Positions 50,846 through 60,398 are shown, counted from the stretch's first letter. The stretch is DNA of 64,000 bases from JAGXRK01 sp963804005 (GCA_963804005.1 CAWDOP010000014.1:161104-225103); one strand, 5' to 3'. Program-made: numbers and translations. Notes: a model not told the origin generated them from the sequence alone.

Positions 50846-51944
50846 TCATTTTTCTTTCTTTAATGTTTCAACTTTTTCAGAAATACTTTTTAATAATGAA
50901 TCGAATGAATCTGCAAAAGCTTTAACACCATCTATCTGAAGTTTATCTGTTATTTTTTCGATTTCAATGCCAAGTAGCTGCTAATTGCTGAACTTGTTTT
51001 TTTGCTTCATCCAATCCTTCAGAAAGAGTAGATGCGATTTTTCCGTGCTCAAGAAATGCATCCAATGTTGCAGGCGGAATTGTATTAACTGTATCAGAGC
51101 CGATTAAATTATCAACATAAAGTGTGTCTGAATAATTTGGATTTTTTGTTCCTGTGCTTGCCCAAAGTAATCTTTGGACTTTTGCTCCTTTTTGTTTTAA
51201 CTTATTCCATCTTTCACCGGCAAAAATTTCTTTAGACATTTCATAAGCAATCTTTGAATTTGCAATTGCAATTTTCCCTTGTAAATCTTTATTCCCTTTA
51301 GCTTCAAGTTCTTTATCACAAGCAGAATCAACACGACTTACAAAGAACGATGCAACCGAAGCAATTTTACTTGCATCGCCACCACTCGAATCAAGTTTCT
51401 CAAGTCCTTTTATGTAAGCTTCCGCAACCTGTTTATAATTTTCATTACTAAAAATTAATGTCACATTAACATTTACCCCGCTGCCAATAACTTCTGTAAT
51501 GGCAAGTAATCCTTCCTGCGTTCCCGGTATTTTAATCATTATGTTGGGACGATTAAGAGTCTTAAATAATCTTTTAGCCTGATCGATTGTTTCATTGGTC
51601 TTATATGCAAGTTTTGGACTTACCTCAATACTAATAAATCCATCATAACCATTTGTGCTCTTATAAACGGGAAGAAGAAGATCAGCAGCCATTCCAATAT
51701 CTTTTAATGCCATTGCTTCATAAATTTCTTCTGTGGAAAGATTTTTATAGAGAAGTTGTCGAATATCATCATCATAGTCAGTACTGCCTGAAATTGCTTT
51801 ATCAAAAATTGTTGGATTAGATGTCATTCCTCTCAAACCCACACCAATAAGTTTTTGAAGTTCACCGGAAGTGATTAAATCACGTTTTATATAATCAAAC
51901 CATATTGATTGTCCAAGTTTAGCAAGCTCATTCATTTTTGACAT
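50846..51944 (-). CDS. tal: Transaldolase (frameshifted)
   Basis: About 365 residues. Motifs are GVGLRGMTSNPTIFDKAI, the Schiff-base lysine region IMIKIPGTQEGL, VNVTLIFSNENY, VASFFVSRVD and LLWASTGTKNPNYSDTLYVD. The frame breaks near 50978 after QVQQLAA; the next frame gives LGIEIEKITDKLQIDGVKAF, the expected transaldolase end, to a TGA at 50846-50848. It moves dihydroxyacetone units in the pentose phosphate pathway. It lies directly upstream of pgi, the order found in fused Tal-Pgi proteins, but here the genes are separate. Confidence 0.92.
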
Positions 51945-52036
51945 TTCATATCCTCTTTGTTTATTTTGCCTTGAGATTTTCTGTGCAAAGTTAAATATAC
52001 AAAAGGAATTATTTAAGTCCGGTAATTTATTTTATT

Positions 52037-52867
52037 ATGCAAATGTCAATACGCAATAGAGATACATTATTTAATAACAGAACTTATGGGCTGATAATGG
52101 TATATATTGTCCTGCTTGTAATTTCAGGAATTTATGATTTACAGATTTCTCAATTACTTGTAAACCAAAATGCGGAATGGGCAAAAGTAATTGAGAGCTA
52201 TGGAGAGCTCCCGGGAATTATTACATTACTAACAGCAATTTTTATTTATCACAAGAAGAAGAGACATTCATCTAACACACGAACGATATTGTACGGTTCT
52301 ATTCTTCTCTATTCTGCTTTTATGCTTTTTACTTATGCTGGATATTTGTTGCTGAAACCTTTTATAAATTCAAGTTATTGGGTCCTGATATTTGGTCTAG
52401 TTTTTACACTCATTTCTTTTCTACTGGATAAGAAGTTAAATATAAATTTTTCGGAAAATGCTTTTGCTTTTTCTAAAATCGCTTTGTTAATGGGAATATT
52501 TGGTTATGTATTATTTGTCCAGCCGCTAAAAGTATTTTGGGGAAGAATCAGATTCAGAGATTTGGATGCACTGTATTCCAATTTTACTCATTGGTTTTTA
52601 CCAAACGGGATTACTGGAAACGATTCTTTTCCTTCCGGTCATTCCGCAATGGGATTTGTTCTTATTTCATTTTTTATTTTGTTCAGAAATAAGAACATTA
52701 TTATGAGATACGGATCTTACATTTTTATCTTGATGTGGGCTTTTGCAGTTACTTCAAGCAGAGTGATAATTGGAGCACATTTTCTTTCAGATGTTGTGGT
52801 CGGATCAGCAGGTATGATTTTTAGTTACTTATATTTTACTCAAAAAGATAGAATGAGAAATATTTGA
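52037..52867 (+). CDS. PAP2-family membrane phosphatase
   Basis: A 276-residue membrane protein with about six helices and the three acid-phosphatase motifs: KVFWGRIRF (KX6RP with Phe for Pro), FPSGHSAMGF, and SRVIIGAHFLSD (SRX5HX3D). Such enzymes dephosphorylate undecaprenyl diphosphate, lipid A or phosphatidate; the neighbours do not decide which. Standing alone on the plus strand. Confidence 0.88.
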   Translation: MQMSIRNRDTLFNNRTYGLIMVYIVLLVISGIYDLQISQLLVNQNAEWAKVIESYGELPGIITLLTAIFIYHKKKRHSSNTRTILYGSILLYSAFMLFTYAGYLLLKPFINSSYWVLIFGLVFTLISFLLDKKLNINFSENAFAFSKIALLMGIFGYVLFVQPLKVFWGRIRFRDLDALYSNFTHWFLPNGITGNDSFPSGHSAMGFVLISFFILFRNKNIIMRYGSYIFILMWAFAVTSSRVIIGAHFLSDVVVGSAGMIFSYLYFTQKDRMRNI

Positions 52868-53032
52868 TAATGATGATTTAAATATCGAATAAGTAATGAT
52901 GATTTAAAAAGTTTTTTCTTTATAATTTATTGATTTTTCTTACTCTGCCAATATTCCCGATAATTTTTCCGTGTTATAAATCCAAGTATTATTACAATCT
53001 TCTTTACAGCACGGTTCATTGATAAAATGCAA

Positions 53033-55489
53033 TCACTTTTTCTTCAGATTAGATGAAACCGCTTCAAAAACTTTATTCTTTAACAAATCATACGAAAAAT
53101 CCGATGGATAAACAGGTTTAAGAAATTTCACATTAACTTTTTTCCATGGTCGGGGAAATATTTTTCCACTAGGCAATGCATCATAAGCGCCATCAATAGC
53201 TACCGGGACAATTGGAACATTCAATTCTCTGCTTAAAATTGCAAACGTTTTTTTGAAATCACCAATGTTGCCGGTTTTAGTTCTTGTTCCTTCAGGAAAT
53301 ATTATAATATTTTTTTCTCTTCTTAGTACCGATGCAAGTTTTTGTAAAGATGTTTTAAGATCACTAAGATCCATTACGATCACATTATTTTTATTTGCAA
53401 CAAATTTTAACCAACGTTGTTTAATATGTTTTTCTTTTGCATAGAAGTACGTTTTCTTCATCATCTTATTTTTTAGAAATACCGCTACAAACAAACCATC
53501 AAAAAAGCTTTGATGATTCGGCGCAAGAATAAAAGGACCATCGGGAATATTCTCTATTCCTTCGCCTTTTAATCTGAAATACATTCTTAAAACAACTTTT
53601 GCTGAATTCTTAATTAAGTTATGAGTAAACCAGCTTTTAGGCAGATCAATATCCAACTGCTCTTTTAAAATACTTCCCCAATCAATAGCTTCAGTGCTCA
53701 AATGAGTCTTAGCTTCCTTTACGTGTTCACTCAATTTTAAAATATTCGGATAAGAAACCAGTTCGTTCTCCTTCATCTTTATTCCGAATGTTGATTCCAG
53801 ATAAACCAAAAGATTTAATTTATCTAGTGAATCCAATCCTAAATCAATTTCTAAATGATCTCCCGGATGAACAGCAGTTTCTTTGTTTGTTTCAATAAAT
53901 TCTTTTAATAATTGATATTCACGGAAATTGGGTTCTTCAATATTTTGTTTTTCAGATTTTAGTGTCGATTCCAATTCGGGTAATAAAAATCTTTTTAGTT
54001 TGCTTAATCTTGTTCGCGGCAATGGTTCATGGATGACAGAAAATTTCATAAGTTTTTTATAAGGAGTAACCGACTGATTATATTTATCAATTACCTGCCA
54101 GCGTAAATGCTCTTCCAGATTTTCAACTCCGCTGTCACTGACTTTTTGAAAGTCAGGATAAATTACAGCGTGAAGCATATCAGATTTTTCATACACACCA
54201 ATTTCACTTATTAGGTCAGTCATATCAACAATTTTAAATTCAATTTCTTCGGGATTGACATTCTTACCATTTGAAAGAATAATTATTTCTTTCTTCCTTC
54301 CGGTTATAAAAATCCTGTTCTCTTCATCAAGATATCCTAAATCACCTGTATACAGCCAACCATCTTTAATTATTGCCGCTGTCTCTTCGGGTCGATTATA
54401 ATAACCCTGCATAACATTTCTGCCGCGGTTAACAATTTCACCGTCAATAATTTTCACTTCGTTAGTCTTTAGCGGCTGTCCCGCAGAACCGGGAAGAACT
54501 TTGCCCGGTCGCGAGAATGTAATCATCGGAGCAGTTTCCGTCATCCCGAAACCTTCAAGAAGTTCGAATCCTAATGTTTTAAAATCCTTCGCTACTTCAA
54601 TATCTAGAGCAGCGCCGCCGCAAACCATATACTTTATATGCCCGCCGAATTTCTGGTGCGCCGTTTTGAAAATTTTTCTGGAGAATGTAAGTGAATTTCT
54701 TTTCTTTGCAATCTTAAACAATAATTTCGCAATACCGCTTTTATTTATTTTATCTTTTATTCCTTTGCGGATTAAATTATAAAATCGGGGAACACCAATA
54801 ATTATATTTATTCCGTTGTTCTGAAGCGTGCTCATAATATCTTCAGAAGCCATTGAGGGTGAAAAAACTGCCGTTGCACCACTATAAATTGTAACGATTG
54901 CGGTACCAAGCAGCGGAAAAATATGATGCAGAGGAAGTAGAATCATTACTTTGTCTTCCTTCTTATAAATTTCAACATCAGTAGTAACTGCTTCAATGTT
55001 TACAAGTAAATTATCGAAAGATAGCATCACACCTTTTGGCGAACCGGTTGTACCGGAAGTATAAATAATCACAGCCGTTTCATTCAGATCTCTTTCGGGG
55101 AATTCAGAATCATCAGCTTCTTTGCTGATTGATAATTCATCAATATTCATCAGACTTGGCTCGTACGCAAGTTTCTCGTTTGCTTTAAGTATTACTTCCT
55201 TTGTCTCGTTGGAATAGAAAATGACTTCGGGTTTGCAGTCATTTAAAATGTATACAACATCTTCTGATGATGACATAAAATCAATCGGTACAACACAGGC
55301 ATTTTTCTTCCAGCCGGAGTAAAATGCGTAAATCCATTCCGGTCTGTTTTCAAAAAATACCGCAATTTTAGAAAGACTATCTTTTTTAATAATCGAAGCA
55401 TAGGAACTGACATTCTCAATAAGTTCTGAATAACTTATTTGCTGGTCTTTCCAGATAATAGCTGTTTTTTTATGATCTTTTAAAAACAA
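53033..55489 (-). CDS. Acyl ligase, acyl carrier and acyltransferase fusion
   Basis: An 818-residue protein of three parts. Residues 1-520 are an AMP-forming acyl-CoA/ACP synthetase (IIYTSGTTGSPKGVMLSFDN; LEGFGMTETAPMITF; YTGDLGYLDEENRIFITGR). About 530-600 is an acyl carrier domain with the phosphopantetheine serine in DLGLDSLDKLN. About 620-818 is a PlsC-like acyltransferase (NHQSFFDG; FPEGTRTKTG). It could load a fatty acid on its own carrier and transfer it to a lysophospholipid, like Aas with a built-in carrier. TTG start at 55489 with AGAGG upstream. Confidence 0.92.
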   Translation of the reverse strand: MFLKDHKKTAIIWKDQQISYSELIENVSSYASIIKKDSLSKIAVFFENRPEWIYAFYSGWKKNACVVPIDFMSSSEDVVYILNDCKPEVIFYSNETKEVILKANEKLAYEPSLMNIDELSISKEADDSEFPERDLNETAVIIYTSGTTGSPKGVMLSFDNLLVNIEAVTTDVEIYKKEDKVMILLPLHHIFPLLGTAIVTIYSGATAVFSPSMASEDIMSTLQNNGINIIIGVPRFYNLIRKGIKDKINKSGIAKLLFKIAKKRNSLTFSRKIFKTAHQKFGGHIKYMVCGGAALDIEVAKDFKTLGFELLEGFGMTETAPMITFSRPGKVLPGSAGQPLKTNEVKIIDGEIVNRGRNVMQGYYNRPEETAAIIKDGWLYTGDLGYLDEENRIFITGRKKEIIILSNGKNVNPEEIEFKIVDMTDLISEIGVYEKSDMLHAVIYPDFQKVSDSGVENLEEHLRWQVIDKYNQSVTPYKKLMKFSVIHEPLPRTRLSKLKRFLLPELESTLKSEKQNIEEPNFREYQLLKEFIETNKETAVHPGDHLEIDLGLDSLDKLNLLVYLESTFGIKMKENELVSYPNILKLSEHVKEAKTHLSTEAIDWGSILKEQLDIDLPKSWFTHNLIKNSAKVVLRMYFRLKGEGIENIPDGPFILAPNHQSFFDGLFVAVFLKNKMMKKTYFYAKEKHIKQRWLKFVANKNNVIVMDLSDLKTSLQKLASVLRREKNIIIFPEGTRTKTGNIGDFKKTFAILSRELNVPIVPVAIDGAYDALPSGKIFPRPWKKVNVKFLKPVYPSDFSYDLLKNKVFEAVSSNLKKK

Positions 55490-55626
55490 GTGAACCTCTT
55501 AGTTTTAATTCTTCTTTTGAGTTGTGAAGATATTAAAATATAAATTTAAAACCACTAAATGTTTAATAGCGTTTGACTATAATTATCTATATGAATAATA
55601 TTGACATAAAATAATTGAGGTATAAA

Positions 55627-56016
55627 ATGAGTGAACAGGAAAAACCTGAAATTGGATCAATTACATGGATTGATTTAACCGTTCCTAACGCTGAAGAAGT
55701 AAAAGATTTCTACAGCAGAGTTGTTGGATGGAAATCAGATGCGGTTTCGATGGGTGACTATAATGATTTTAGTATGATTGCTCCGGAAAGCGGTAGAGTT
55801 GCATCCGGAATTTGCCACGCAGAAGGAGTTAATTCAAAACTTCCGCCGCAATGGTTAGTTTACATAACGGTAGCCAATGTTGATGAAAGTGCAAAGATTT
55901 GCAAAAATAACGGCGGAGAAATAATCGCAGAACCAAAGAATATGGGAAATTATGGAAGATACTGTGTGATAAAAGATCCGGCTGGAGCAGTTTGTGCCTT
56001 ATTTCAGCCATTGTAA
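55627..56016 (+). CDS. VOC-family (glyoxalase-like) protein
   Basis: About 129 residues from the ATG at 55627, with GAGG upstream. It is a single vicinal-oxygen-chelate module of the predicted-enzyme type found in pairs: WIDLTVPNAEEVKDFYSRVVGW, SGICHAEGVNSKLPPQWLVY, and YCVIKDPAGAVCALFQP. Function not known; members include glyoxalases, dioxygenases and resistance proteins. Confidence 0.88.
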   Translation: MSEQEKPEIGSITWIDLTVPNAEEVKDFYSRVVGWKSDAVSMGDYNDFSMIAPESGRVASGICHAEGVNSKLPPQWLVYITVANVDESAKICKNNGGEIIAEPKNMGNYGRYCVIKDPAGAVCALFQPL

Positions 56017-56035
56017 TGAAATGACGATTTAATTC

Positions 56036-56057
56036 GGATCGATCAGGTGATCGATCC
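56036..56057. terminator. Palindrome between convergent genes, possible bidirectional terminator
   Basis: GGATCGATCA-GG-TGATCGATCC is a perfect 10-bp inverted repeat 20 nt past the VOC stop (plus) and 20 nt past the trans-sulfuration enzyme stop (minus). No T-run follows on either strand, so it could stop transcription weakly or protect 3' ends. Confidence 0.45.
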
Positions 56058-56076
56058 TAACATTTTGAAGGAGAAA

Positions 56077-57285
56077 TTAATTCTTCACTACTCCAACTTT
56101 AATTAAGCAGGATTTAATTCGTTCAAACGTTTTTTGAATATTGTTATCCAAGCCGATTGAAATACGGACAAGTCCTTCGCTTAATCCCATTTTTTCTTGT
56201 TCTTCTTTCGGAATTTCAGACGAAGTGCTGTGTCCGGGTGAAGAAAACAATGTTTTAAAATAACCTAAACTTACAGCAAGATATCCGACTTTTTCATTCT
56301 GCATTTCAGCCATAAGAGCATCTGCTGTTTTTTCATCACCTGCATCTATTGCTAATATTCCACCGAATCCAAATCCTTCATTCCTAATTTCATTTAATAA
56401 TTTATAACCATTATGCGTTTTTAATCCGGGATAATAAACTTTAAGACCTAACTTTTGAAGATTTTCAGCGAGATAAATTGCATTCTCGCTGTGTTTTTTT
56501 ATTCTAATATGAAGTGAGTGTAAATTCTTTAATATACTTGCGGCACGGTGACTATCAAGAACCGGTCCCAGTAGCATTGCTGCACCGGAATTTATATCCA
56601 TAAGCTGATTAATAAATTCACGTGAACTGCAAACACAACCAGCGACACAATCACTTGTTCCATTAATAAATTTTGTTAAACTGTGAATTACAATATGTGC
56701 CCCAAGATGAATAGGGGTAATGATGAAAGGACTGAATGTATTATCAACAACAAGTTTAAGATTATGTTTATCCGCTAATTTTGCAAGCCCTGAAATGTCA
56801 GCAATTTCTAATAGAGGATTACTGATTGCTTCACAATAAATAATTTTGGTTTTATCTGTTATTGCATTTTTAACAGCTTCAAGATCCTGGATATCAACAA
56901 AGCTTACATTTATGCCGTGATTCGGAAGAAAATTTTTAAAGAAAGCATAAGTCCCTCCGTAAATTGTCCTGCCCGAAATTATTTCATCACCGCATTTACA
57001 AATTTGTAGAATTGTACAGGCGATTGCAGCCATCCCGGATGATGTTACAATTGCAGCTTCGGATGCTTCTAATCTTGCAAGTGCATCAGCCAGAAATTTA
57101 TTTGTCGGATTCCAATGACGGGAATAAAGAAAGCAGCCCTCGATTTCGTGATCAAACAGTTCCTTCATAGTTTCGGGATTTAGGAAAGTATAAGTTGATG
57201 AATCCGTAATGGATGGATTCACATCCCCGTATTCGCCAAATACCAAATAATCCTGGATTTCAACACTCGGATCGAAGTGATGCAT
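56077..57285 (-). CDS. Trans-sulfuration family PLP enzyme
   Basis: A 402-residue Cys/Met metabolism enzyme: YSRHWNPTNKFLADALARLE, SSGMAAIACTILQ, VVDNTFSPFI and the PLP lysine in HSLTKFINGTSDCVAG. The family includes methionine gamma-lyase, cystathionine gamma-synthase and gamma-lyase; the sequence alone does not settle the reaction. An Lrp/AsnC regulator gene lies 16 nt upstream in the same direction, so amino-acid-responsive control is likely; this favours a degradative lyase such as methionine gamma-lyase. Confidence 0.88.
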   Translation of the reverse strand: MHHFDPSVEIQDYLVFGEYGDVNPSITDSSTYTFLNPETMKELFDHEIEGCFLYSRHWNPTNKFLADALARLEASEAAIVTSSGMAAIACTILQICKCGDEIISGRTIYGGTYAFFKNFLPNHGINVSFVDIQDLEAVKNAITDKTKIIYCEAISNPLLEIADISGLAKLADKHNLKLVVDNTFSPFIITPIHLGAHIVIHSLTKFINGTSDCVAGCVCSSREFINQLMDINSGAAMLLGPVLDSHRAASILKNLHSLHIRIKKHSENAIYLAENLQKLGLKVYYPGLKTHNGYKLLNEIRNEGFGFGGILAIDAGDEKTADALMAEMQNEKVGYLAVSLGYFKTLFSSPGHSTSSEIPKEEQEKMGLSEGLVRISIGLDNNIQKTFERIKSCLIKVGVVKN

Positions 57286-57301
57286 GATTTTTCTCCCTTA
57301 A

Positions 57302-57764
57302 TTAGTCAATGTGAATTTTTGTATTAAACTTCACCGCAGACAAAATAAACATGGTATTAATTCTGCTAACGCCTTTAATCTTTGTGAGTTTTTCAAGCAG
57401 GAATTTCTCGTACTGCTGAATATTTTCAACTGCTACTTTAAGAATAAAATCTTCTTCACCGGCAACGTGATAACATTCAAGCACTTCATCCACTTTTTTG
57501 ATATGCTTAGTAAAGGCATCTATCGAGTTCATCTGATGTACAGCCAGCGAAACAGATACGAAAGCAAAAGTTCCTTTTCCAATCATTTCGGGATTAACAA
57601 GAGCTACATATTTCCTGATTACTCCGTTACTTTCAAGTCGTTTGACTCTTTCCAGCATTGCCGGTGGTGATATTCCCACTGTCGGTTGCAAGCTGAACAT
57701 TTGTAATTCTCGAATCATCCTGAAAAATGTCAAGAATTTTTTTATCTATATCGTCTAGTTTCAT
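57302..57764 (-). CDS. Lrp/AsnC-family transcriptional regulator (frameshifted)
   Basis: About 154 residues. From the ATG at 57762-57764 the first frame reads LDDIDKKILDIFQDDSRIT, the usual Lrp start; near 57685 it passes into VGISPPAMLERVKRLESNGVI, the recognition helix region, then the RAM ligand-binding domain (YHVAGEEDFILKVAVEN). Length is normal for the family. It probably senses an amino acid and controls the trans-sulfuration gene 16 nt downstream. The break is probably a sequence error. Confidence 0.88.
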
Positions 57765-57946
57765 TGTATTATTAAAATTAGTTTTTTATGATTTATACTT
57801 AATAAAATACTGTTTTATTAATTATCTATCAAATTAAATTATGTAATACAAATATTTACCGAATATCAATAACTCACTTGCGAAAATGCTTATGAAATAC
57901 GAGTTTTGAAACGGCATATTATAAAAAAATCTTTGAAAGCCTTAAA

Positions 57947-58638
57947 ATGGACGAAAAACAATTAGCAGCAGAAGAATCAGTTGAGTTTATTGAAGATGGG
58001 ATGATCGTTGGTCTCGGTACAGGCTCTACAGTTAATTTTATGCTAAAGAAACTTTCTCAGAAAGATTAAAGAAGGATTAAAAATAAAAGCAGTTGCCACA
58101 TCAAAGCTAACTTACCAATTAGCTTCTGCTTTAGGAATTGAAGTAATGGACACCGAGCTTGTAAGCAAAATTGATCTTACGATTGACGGAGCAGATGAAG
58201 TTGATCCGGACCTTAATGGAATTAAAGGAGGCGGAGCTGCTCTCCTTTACGAAAAGATTATTGCCGGTAACTCAACCACAAATATATGGATAGTCGATTC
58301 ATCAAAACTTGTTAATAAATTAGGAAAGTTTCCTTTACCGGTTGAGGTTGTTCCTTACGGATCAAATTTCTTATTCTCAAGGTTTGAAAAAATGAAATTC
58401 AATCCATCTTTCAGAAAATTTGAAGGTAAAAATTTTATAACTGATGGCGGGCATTTTATCCTCGATCTAAACATTAAAGAAATTGATGATCCTGTTGGAT
58501 TAGAAAAAGAGTTAAAAAAATATTGCAGGAGTAGTCGAAATTGGTTTATTCACAGGTATCGTTGATTTAGTAATTGCCGGTAAGGGAAATAAAGTAGAAA
58601 TACATAAAAAAAAAAAGGCGAACCATCCCGTAAGATGA
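57947..58638 (+). CDS. rpiA: Ribose-5-phosphate isomerase A (two frameshifts)
   Basis: About 229 residues of RpiA, which interconverts ribose-5-P and ribulose-5-P. Motifs are IVGLGTGSTV, LTIDGADEVDPDLNGIKGGGAAL (catalytic Asp and substrate loop) and DGGHFILDL. The frame breaks near 58064 and near 58522 at an A-run; sense then continues as AGVVEIGLFTGIVDLVIAGK. The exact 3' end is uncertain because the last codons run into an 11-A tract that belongs to the minus-strand terminator. Confidence 0.88.
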
Positions 58639-58646
58639 TCCGCCTT
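58606..58646 (-). terminator. Strong terminator of the 37-residue ORF transcript
   Basis: On the minus strand 58634-58646 pairs with 58615-58627 in a 13-bp stem (three G-T pairs) with a 6-nt loop, followed by nine or more T. It lies 22 nt past the stop of the 37-residue ORF and overlaps the 3' end of rpiA on the opposite strand. Confidence 0.88.
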
Positions 58647-58668
58647 AGGCTGATAACAAAAATTTTAG

Positions 58669-58782
58669 TTATTTATCAAAACCCATTTTTTTGAGTTCTT
58701 GGGTAACCTTTCTTGAGTTCAGATAGCCAAAGAGTATCAACAAACCTAAGAAAATGATTACCCCAATTTCAGTTAATCCCAT
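58669..58782 (-). CDS. Small membrane protein of 37 residues
   Basis: An ATG at 58780-58782 with GGAGAGG 3 nt upstream opens a 37-codon frame beginning MGLTEIGVIIFLGLLILFGY, a clear single transmembrane helix, then a basic tail ending KKMGFDK. A TATAAT-like AT-rich stretch lies upstream near 58805-58815, and a strong terminator follows the stop. A complete expression unit of this size is strong support for a real small protein. It resembles single-helix accessory proteins in shape only; no family is recognised. Confidence 0.7.
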   Translation of the reverse strand: MGLTEIGVIIFLGLLILFGYLNSRKVTQELKKMGFDK

Positions 58783-59098
58783 TTTCCTCTCCTTTATGAT
58801 CTATAAAATTATAATTTCTTACAGTAAAATTTTACAAGGATAGTGCCACTTGAAATTTTTTACGTCGGTTTGAAAACAAAAAAAATAAGAGGGAAATATT
58901 TTGGATGAAGATTATTCAAAGTAAATTTTACACGAAGTGTTCTGTTTTTTACTTAGTTGATAACCACGTGACTGAGAATGAAGAGCTGAATGTCATAAGA
59001 AATTTTCACAAGTAGTATTGTTTTCCAAAATTTTTCAATTGTTTATACATATATTTTCAGACAAAATAATCATTCATTAATAAATTATTTCGTTGATT
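58783..59098. other. AT-rich intergenic region, 316 bp
   Basis: The left end should hold the promoter of the 37-residue ORF, around TATAATTTTATAG on the minus strand. The rest leads into the degenerate sugar-pathway remnant. No RNA or other feature was recognised. Confidence 0.4.
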
Positions 59099-59491
59099 AT
59101 GACATTTTGGAACCTTAATAAAAAATTCAAAAATAATATAGCTGTTCTTGATCCTAAACAGAATGTTACCATGACATACAGTGATTTATTTTATGAATCA
59201 GAAACTTTAAATAAAGTTTATGACAGCGGAATCGAATATAAATCAACAGAAACAATCCATGAGGCACTTGTTCAGTATAGAATAGGTGATATGTTTTCTC
59301 CAAAGGTAAACCAGACTGAAGCTTTGGCACTAGGAGCTAAGGAATGTATTGCTGCCATTAATGAAAACAGATAACCACTTACCAGCGGTTATGATGGCTT
59401 GGATGTTGTCCGCTTGCTTGAAGCAAGTGATCTTTCACTAAAGAATATGGGGAAGATGATTGAAATTGGTAGCTCACTTTTAGTAACATAA
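59099..59491 (+). pseudogene. Chimeric remnant: acyl-ligase N-terminus joined to WlbA-like oxidoreductase tail
   Basis: The frame from ATG 59099 starts MTFWNLNKKFKNNIAVLDPK, like the first 40 residues of an AMP-forming ligase. After about residue 40 (near 59218) it changes without a gap into YDSGIEYKSTETIHEALVQY and GDMFSPKVNQTEALALGAKE, the C-terminal part of a Gfo/Idh/MocA oxidoreductase of the WlbA type. An in-frame TAA at 59372-59374 interrupts it, and the same frame then continues PLTSGYDGLDVVRLLEASD to a TAA at 59491. Both large domains are missing, so this is a deletion remnant. Confidence 0.75.
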
Positions 59492-59519
59492 ATACATATA
59501 TACACTCAGCAAAAATTTT

Positions 59520-59987
59520 GTGGAAAATAAAAATATTAATAATGTAAAACTAGTCAGCAACGTAAAGATATTTGATTTCGTTAATCTTTACGGCTGTTCA
59601 ATTGATGACAATTCCAAAATTGGAACCTTTGTTGAAATTCAGAAGAATGCAACTATAGGAAAAAGCTGCAAAATATCGACGCACACTTTTATTTGTTAAG
59701 GTGTTCACATAGGTGATGGTGTTTTCGAAGGTCATAATGTTAGGTTTATTAATGATAAGTATAATCACTCAGTAAACGCAGATGGATCTATGCAAACAGA
59801 AGCTGATTGGCACGTTGAAGAAACATTTGTAAAAAAGGGTGCATCAATTGGTTCCTCTGCAACCATTTTATGCGGAGTTACAATTGGTGAAAACGCAATT
59901 GTTATTACTGGCGCTGCCGTCACTAAAGATGTACCACCAAATACAATTGTAGCAGGAGTGCCGGCAAAGATAGTAAAGAAATTATAA
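59520..59987 (+). pseudogene. WlbB-like left-handed-helix acyltransferase with in-frame stop
   Basis: From a GTG at 59520 the frame encodes hexapeptide repeats of a sugar N-acetyltransferase (KIGTFVEIQKNATIGKSCKI, then GVTIGENAIVITGAAVTKDV and VAGVPAKIVKKL). It is close to full length (about 155 codons), but a TAA at 59697-59699 follows STHTFIC, where relatives have Glu; one G-to-T change would explain it. Following a WlbA-like fragment, this recalls wlbA-wlbB order in diacetamido-uronic acid synthesis for O-antigen. Probably no longer functional. Confidence 0.75.
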
Positions 59988-60037
59988 GCTTACGGAGGTA
60001 AGTTTTCAGAGGGAATTAAAATTGGGGATCTTTCGTT

Positions 60038-60175
60038 TTATTTACCTAGCAAAAATATTAAACCAGACGCTAAAGTAAAAAAATAAATATATGCTAAAAT
60101 CATTTTCATCAATCCACCATCAAGTTTATCACTCGACTTTATTTTTACTTCTGAATAATTTAATTCTTTAGCCAT
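60038..60175 (-). CDS. Possible small membrane protein, 45 residues
   Basis: A 45-codon minus-strand frame (ATG at 60173-60175, TAA at 60038-60040) starts MAKELNYSEVKIKSSDKLDG and ends in a hydrophobic helix (MILAYIYFFTLASGLIFLLG). The polar-then-hydrophobic layout looks like a tail-anchored small protein. The ribosome-binding site is weak, and no relative is recognised, so this is tentative. Confidence 0.4.
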   Translation of the reverse strand: MAKELNYSEVKIKSSDKLDGGLMKMILAYIYFFTLASGLIFLLGK

Positions 60176-60398
60176 GACATTACTTTTTTTGTTAATTATA
60201 GCGAATTTTGTGCCATTTTAATATGTTTTGCAAAATGATGAAATTGCACTGGCCTCTTTTTATTAAGGAATATTTTACATGTAAAATTCTCTTTCCTGTA
60301 ATGAAAATTTGTTGAGATCTGCCAATAGTTGAGTATTCAAATGTCTGATATCAAATTATCTCAGCCATTTGATTTTGTCTATCCAGAGGTTAATGAGG
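60176..60398. other. Intergenic region with a 16-bp palindrome
   Basis: This 223-bp gap lies downstream of the OmpA gene on the minus strand. At 60273-60288 it has the perfect palindrome ATTTTACATGTAAAAT, a possible operator for the small ORF at 60038-60175. Nothing else was recognised. Confidence 0.35.

Noticed and set aside
57286..57301. SAM riboswitch before the trans-sulfuration gene
   Set aside because: Only 16 nt separate it from the Lrp gene; no room for such a structure.
59372..59374. Stop codon readthrough (selenocysteine or pyrrolysine)
   Set aside because: Both in-frame stops in the remnant are TAA, which is not used for these residues, and the genes are also truncated or chimeric.
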